Origin: JBLHRE01 sp047625765
GTDB lineage: Bacteria > Bacteroidota > Bacteroidia > Flavobacteriales > JBLHRE01
Length of the DNA: 15,510 bases
NCBI GenBank assembly: GCA_047625765.1
Contig: JBLHRE010000028.1
Span: 1 to 15,510 of the forward strand
Direction: 5' to 3'
In this document: positions 13,406-15,510 of the stretch, piece by piece
Numbering within the stretch: the stretch's first letter is position 1
Layout of the letters: each line of letters begins with the position of its first letter
Position numbers and translations under genes: made by a program
Notes under the pieces: generated by a model
The model's input: only the letters and a program-made list of their open reading frames with translations
Told to the model about the DNA's origin: nothing
Databases searched by the model: none

Positions 13406-14584
13406 TTACATCCTTTCGATAATAATCGAAGATGCACCACCACCACCGTTGCAGATAGCAGCTGCACCAAGTTTAGCATTATTTTGCTCCAATACATTCA
13501 ATAATGTAACAATGATTCTAGAACCAGAATTTCCTAATGGATGACCTAAAGAAACAGCCCCACCATTTACATTACACTTATCAGAACCGATATTTAACCT
13601 TTTCATGTTGGTTAATCCAACCACCGCAAAAGCTTCGTTTAATTCGAAATATTCAATATCACTAATTGCGAGACCAGCTTTTGCTACTGCTATAGGTAAA
13701 GCTTTAGCAGGCGCGGTTGTAAACCATTCTGCTTCGTGAGCAGCATCTGCATAAGAAACAATTTTAGCCAATGGTTTTAAGCCTAATTCAGCAGCTTTTT
13801 CGGCACTCATTAATACCAATGCAGATGCACCGTCATTTAAGGTAGAAGCATTTGCTGCAGTAACAGTTCCGTCTTTCTTAAATACAGGACGTAAAGTTGG
13901 AATTTTTTCCATCTTCACATTCTTGTATTCTTCGTCTTCAGAGACAATAATAGCATCACCTCTTCTTTGAGGAACCTCTACAGGAACTATTTCATTCGAA
14001 AATTTCCCTTCAGACCAAGCCTTTGCAGATCTAGTATATGACTGAATCGCAAAAGCATCTTGTTCTTCTCTTGAGAAATTGTCTTCTGTTGCACAAAGTT
14101 CAGCACAAACACCCATGTGGGTTTTATTGTAAACGTCTGTCAAACCATCTTTAACCAAACCATCTATAATAGCACCATCTCCTAAACGATAACCATTTCT
14201 AGCTTTATCAAGGTAATAAGGTACTGCCGACATATTCTCCATTCCACCGGCAACAACGATATCATTATCTCCAGCTTTGATTGTTTGTGCAGCAAGTATT
14301 ACCGATTTCATTCCAGAAGCACATACTTTATTGATTGTAGTACAAGGAACATCCTGTGATAAACCAGCAAAAACAGCTGCCTGACGCGCAGGAGCCTGAC
14401 CATTATTGGCTTGTAATACATTACCCATAAAAACTTCTTGAACACTTTTAGGGTCAAGATTAATTTTATCTAAGGCACCTTTAATTGCAATAGCACCTAA
14501 TTGCGTTGCTGGAACACTTGATAATGCACCACCAAAACTTCCTATTGGAGTACGTACTGCCGAAACTATAACTACTTCTTTCAT
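13406..14584 (-). CDS. Acetyl-CoA C-acetyltransferase / 3-ketoacyl-CoA thiolase
   Basis: A cytoplasmic thiolase that reversibly joins two acetyl-CoA or cleaves 3-ketoacyl-CoA. The catalytic set is complete: nucleophile Cys88 in NKVCASGMK, Asn316 in NEAFAV, His348 in GGAVSLGHPLGNSGSR, and the general acid-base Cys378 in CNGGGGAS. Other family motifs are VVIVSAVRTPIGSFGGAL (4-21), AGGMENMSAVPYYL (112-125), and VTAANASTLNDGASALVLMS (241-260). At 392 aa it matches the tetrameric acetoacetyl-CoA (degradative or biosynthetic type II) thiolases. Substrate chain length cannot be read from sequence, and no beta-oxidation partner gene is adjacent. It is divergent from the 7TM-HD gene, ends at its own terminator, and appears monocistronic. 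Confidence 0.95.
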   Translation of the reverse strand: MKEVVIVSAVRTPIGSFGGALSSVPATQLGAIAIKGALDKINLDPKSVQEVFMGNVLQANNGQAPARQAAVFAGLSQDVPCTTINKVCASGMKSVILAAQTIKAGDNDIVVAGGMENMSAVPYYLDKARNGYRLGDGAIIDGLVKDGLTDVYNKTHMGVCAELCATEDNFSREEQDAFAIQSYTRSAKAWSEGKFSNEIVPVEVPQRRGDAIIVSEDEEYKNVKMEKIPTLRPVFKKDGTVTAANASTLNDGASALVLMSAEKAAELGLKPLAKIVSYADAAHEAEWFTTAPAKALPIAVAKAGLAISDIEYFELNEAFAVVGLTNMKRLNIGSDKCNVNGGAVSLGHPLGNSGSRIIVTLLNVLEQNNAKLGAAAICNGGGGASSIIIERM

Positions 14585-14621
14585 CTTAAATAATGATTTC
14601 TTTGATTCTTTTATTGGCCTG

Positions 14622-14629
14622 CAAATTTA
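14622..14629 (-). promoter_or_regulatory. -7 promoter box for the thiolase
   Basis: The minus strand reads TAAATTTG, a perfect TAnnTTTG, 37 bases before the thiolase ATG. The -33 partner is unclear: the nearest TTG is only 13 bases upstream. Confidence 0.45.
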
Positions 14630-14654
14630 ACTAAAAAACCAGCAATAACTAAAC

Positions 14655-14685
14655 TTTGCAAACCTAAGGGTAATGCGTACTTTCG
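14655..14685 (+). promoter_or_regulatory. Promoter for the 7TM-HD phosphohydrolase gene
   Basis: TTTG at 14655-14658 (-33) is followed after 19 bases by TACTTTCG at 14678-14685, one mismatch from TAnnTTTG. The spacing is ideal. Transcription would start near 14692, about 12 bases before the ATG. It is divergent from the thiolase promoter. Confidence 0.5.
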
Positions 14686-14703
14686 TTTTACAATAATTTG
14701 TCG

Positions 14704-15510
14704 ATGACCAAAATATTAGATGTTTTTAGAAATAATACCCGAGCTATTTATAGAGGGTTTTTATTCGCGCTTACCGTTTGTTTGGTAGTGTATTTTTTCC
14801 CTAAAGAAGGGAAATTTCAGTACGAATTTCAAAAAGGAAAACCATGGCTTCATGAGAACTTAATTGCTCCATTTGATTTTGCTATTCAAAAATCCAAAGA
14901 GGATGTTGAACAATTGAGACTGGAAATTAATGAAGGCTCAAAATTGCATTTTTATTATGTCGATAGTATTTACAAAGCACACGAGAAGAATTTAGCAGTT
15001 GATATTAATACTGAGGTTCAGAAGGCTAGGGCTAATGGATTAAATGTTGACTCTGTTTCTTCACTAACTGATATGGTTAGTTTGGCTCAAGGAGTACTTT
15101 TTCAGGTGTATGAAAAAGGGATTCTGCAACAAAACAATGTAAATATTGGTAACAGGCAAGAAATAGTATTGGTAGCCAACAATGTTGGCGAAAGTATCCG
15201 TTTGAATAATGTTTATACCATTAGCTCTGCTACTAATTTTGTAGAGAATTACACATATGGATCAAATTTTATTGAGGGAATTATAACTCCGGTTTTGATT
15301 GAACATTTGGAGCATAATGTATTTTATGATGAGGAAACAACTCAAAAAGTACTGCAAGATCGTTTGGTGAATTTACCTACGACTAAAGGCATGGTACAAA
15401 AAGGTGAAATTGTTATTTTTAGAGGAGCCTTAGTCGATGATGACAAGTTTTTAGTTCTCTCCTCTTTGAAACAAGAATATGAGGATCAAATTTGGACAAA
15501 ATCTAGTTAT
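14704..15510 (+). CDS. 7TM-HD family phosphohydrolase (PgpH type), N-terminal part
   Basis: The first 269 codons of a membrane protein whose family hydrolyses cyclic di-AMP through a C-terminal cytoplasmic HD domain; that domain lies beyond the window edge. An N-terminal membrane segment (FLFALTVCLVVYFFP, about 19-33) is followed by the extracytoplasmic sensory domain. This opens with PKEGKFQYEFQKGKPWLHEN (33-52) and LIAPFDFAIQKSKEDV (53-68), characteristic of Bacteroidota members of this family. A helical charged region follows (about 65-130), then alternating strands up to the window end, including TTKGMVQKGEIVIFRGALVDDD. The reading frame stays open to base 15510, so the gene is truncated by the window, not broken. 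The ATG at 14704 suits the short membrane anchor. HD-domain catalytic residues cannot be checked here, so the c-di-AMP activity rests on family resemblance only. Confidence 0.88.
   Translation, partial: MTKILDVFRNNTRAIYRGFLFALTVCLVVYFFPKEGKFQYEFQKGKPWLHENLIAPFDFAIQKSKEDVEQLRLEINEGSKLHFYYVDSIYKAHEKNLAVDINTEVQKARANGLNVDSVSSLTDMVSLAQGVLFQVYEKGILQQNNVNIGNRQEIVLVANNVGESIRLNNVYTISSATNFVENYTYGSNFIEGIITPVLIEHLEHNVFYDEETTQKVLQDRLVNLPTTKGMVQKGEIVIFRGALVDDDKFLVLSSLKQEYEDQIWTKSSY

Noticed and set aside
1..15510. CRISPR arrays, insertion sequences, prophage genes or toxin-antitoxin pairs
   Set aside because: No regular direct repeats with spacers, no transposase or integrase frames with terminal inverted repeats, and no small gene pairs were seen.

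Overview
The window looks like a chromosomal stretch from a member of the Bacteroidota, most likely a flavobacterium-like gliding or marine type. Four things point there: AT-rich DNA, promoter boxes of the TAnnTTTG type with no clear Shine-Dalgarno sites, a type IX secretion (T9SS) cassette (SprB-repeat protein with a gliding-type C-terminal domain, PorP/SprF, PorE-like OmpA lipoprotein), and a small START-like protein of a kind I know mainly from this phylum. No transposase, integrase, phage gene, CRISPR array or toxin-antitoxin pair was seen.

Layout. Positions 1-110 hold the tail of a rightward gene, possibly TamB-like. It ends at a bidirectional terminator shared with a leftward block read from 5161 to 138: an LptF/LptG-family lipopolysaccharide permease with a TTG start, two family-4 glycosyltransferases joined to it and to each other by TAATG and ATGA overlaps, then ribBA with its own -7 box. 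A leftward START-like gene (5278-5682) sits upstream behind its own terminator. A rightward Met tRNA (CAU) with a consensus promoter and a terminator follows at 5825-5898. Next come about 330 bases without a convincing gene, part of which looks like a dispersed repeat or gene remnant. A secreted OmpA-family protein (6231-7361, TTG start) is followed by another 330-base gap ending in a perfect 13-bp hairpin directly before a TrmN6-like tRNA methyltransferase (7694-8407).

The centrepiece is the rightward cassette 8539-13246: a secreted protein with six SprB-type repeats and a type B T9SS C-terminal domain, a PorP/SprF-type outer-membrane protein, and a PorE-like lipoprotein (TPR, beta-propeller, carboxypeptidase-regulatory-like domain, OmpA domain). 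Known roles of these families suggest an exported adhesin-like protein, its dedicated outer-membrane partner, and a tether to peptidoglycan. Two back-to-back terminators separate it from a leftward thiolase (13406-14584). The window ends in the N-terminal part of a rightward 7TM-HD phosphohydrolase (PgpH type, from 14704), divergent from the thiolase.

Most genes are recognisable housekeeping or envelope genes. I did not find a clearly new system. The points most worth a second look are the T9SS cassette with its complementary missing cysteines, the odd segment at 6026-6185, the isolated hairpin at 7648-7678, and the glycosyltransferase pair between the permease and ribBA.
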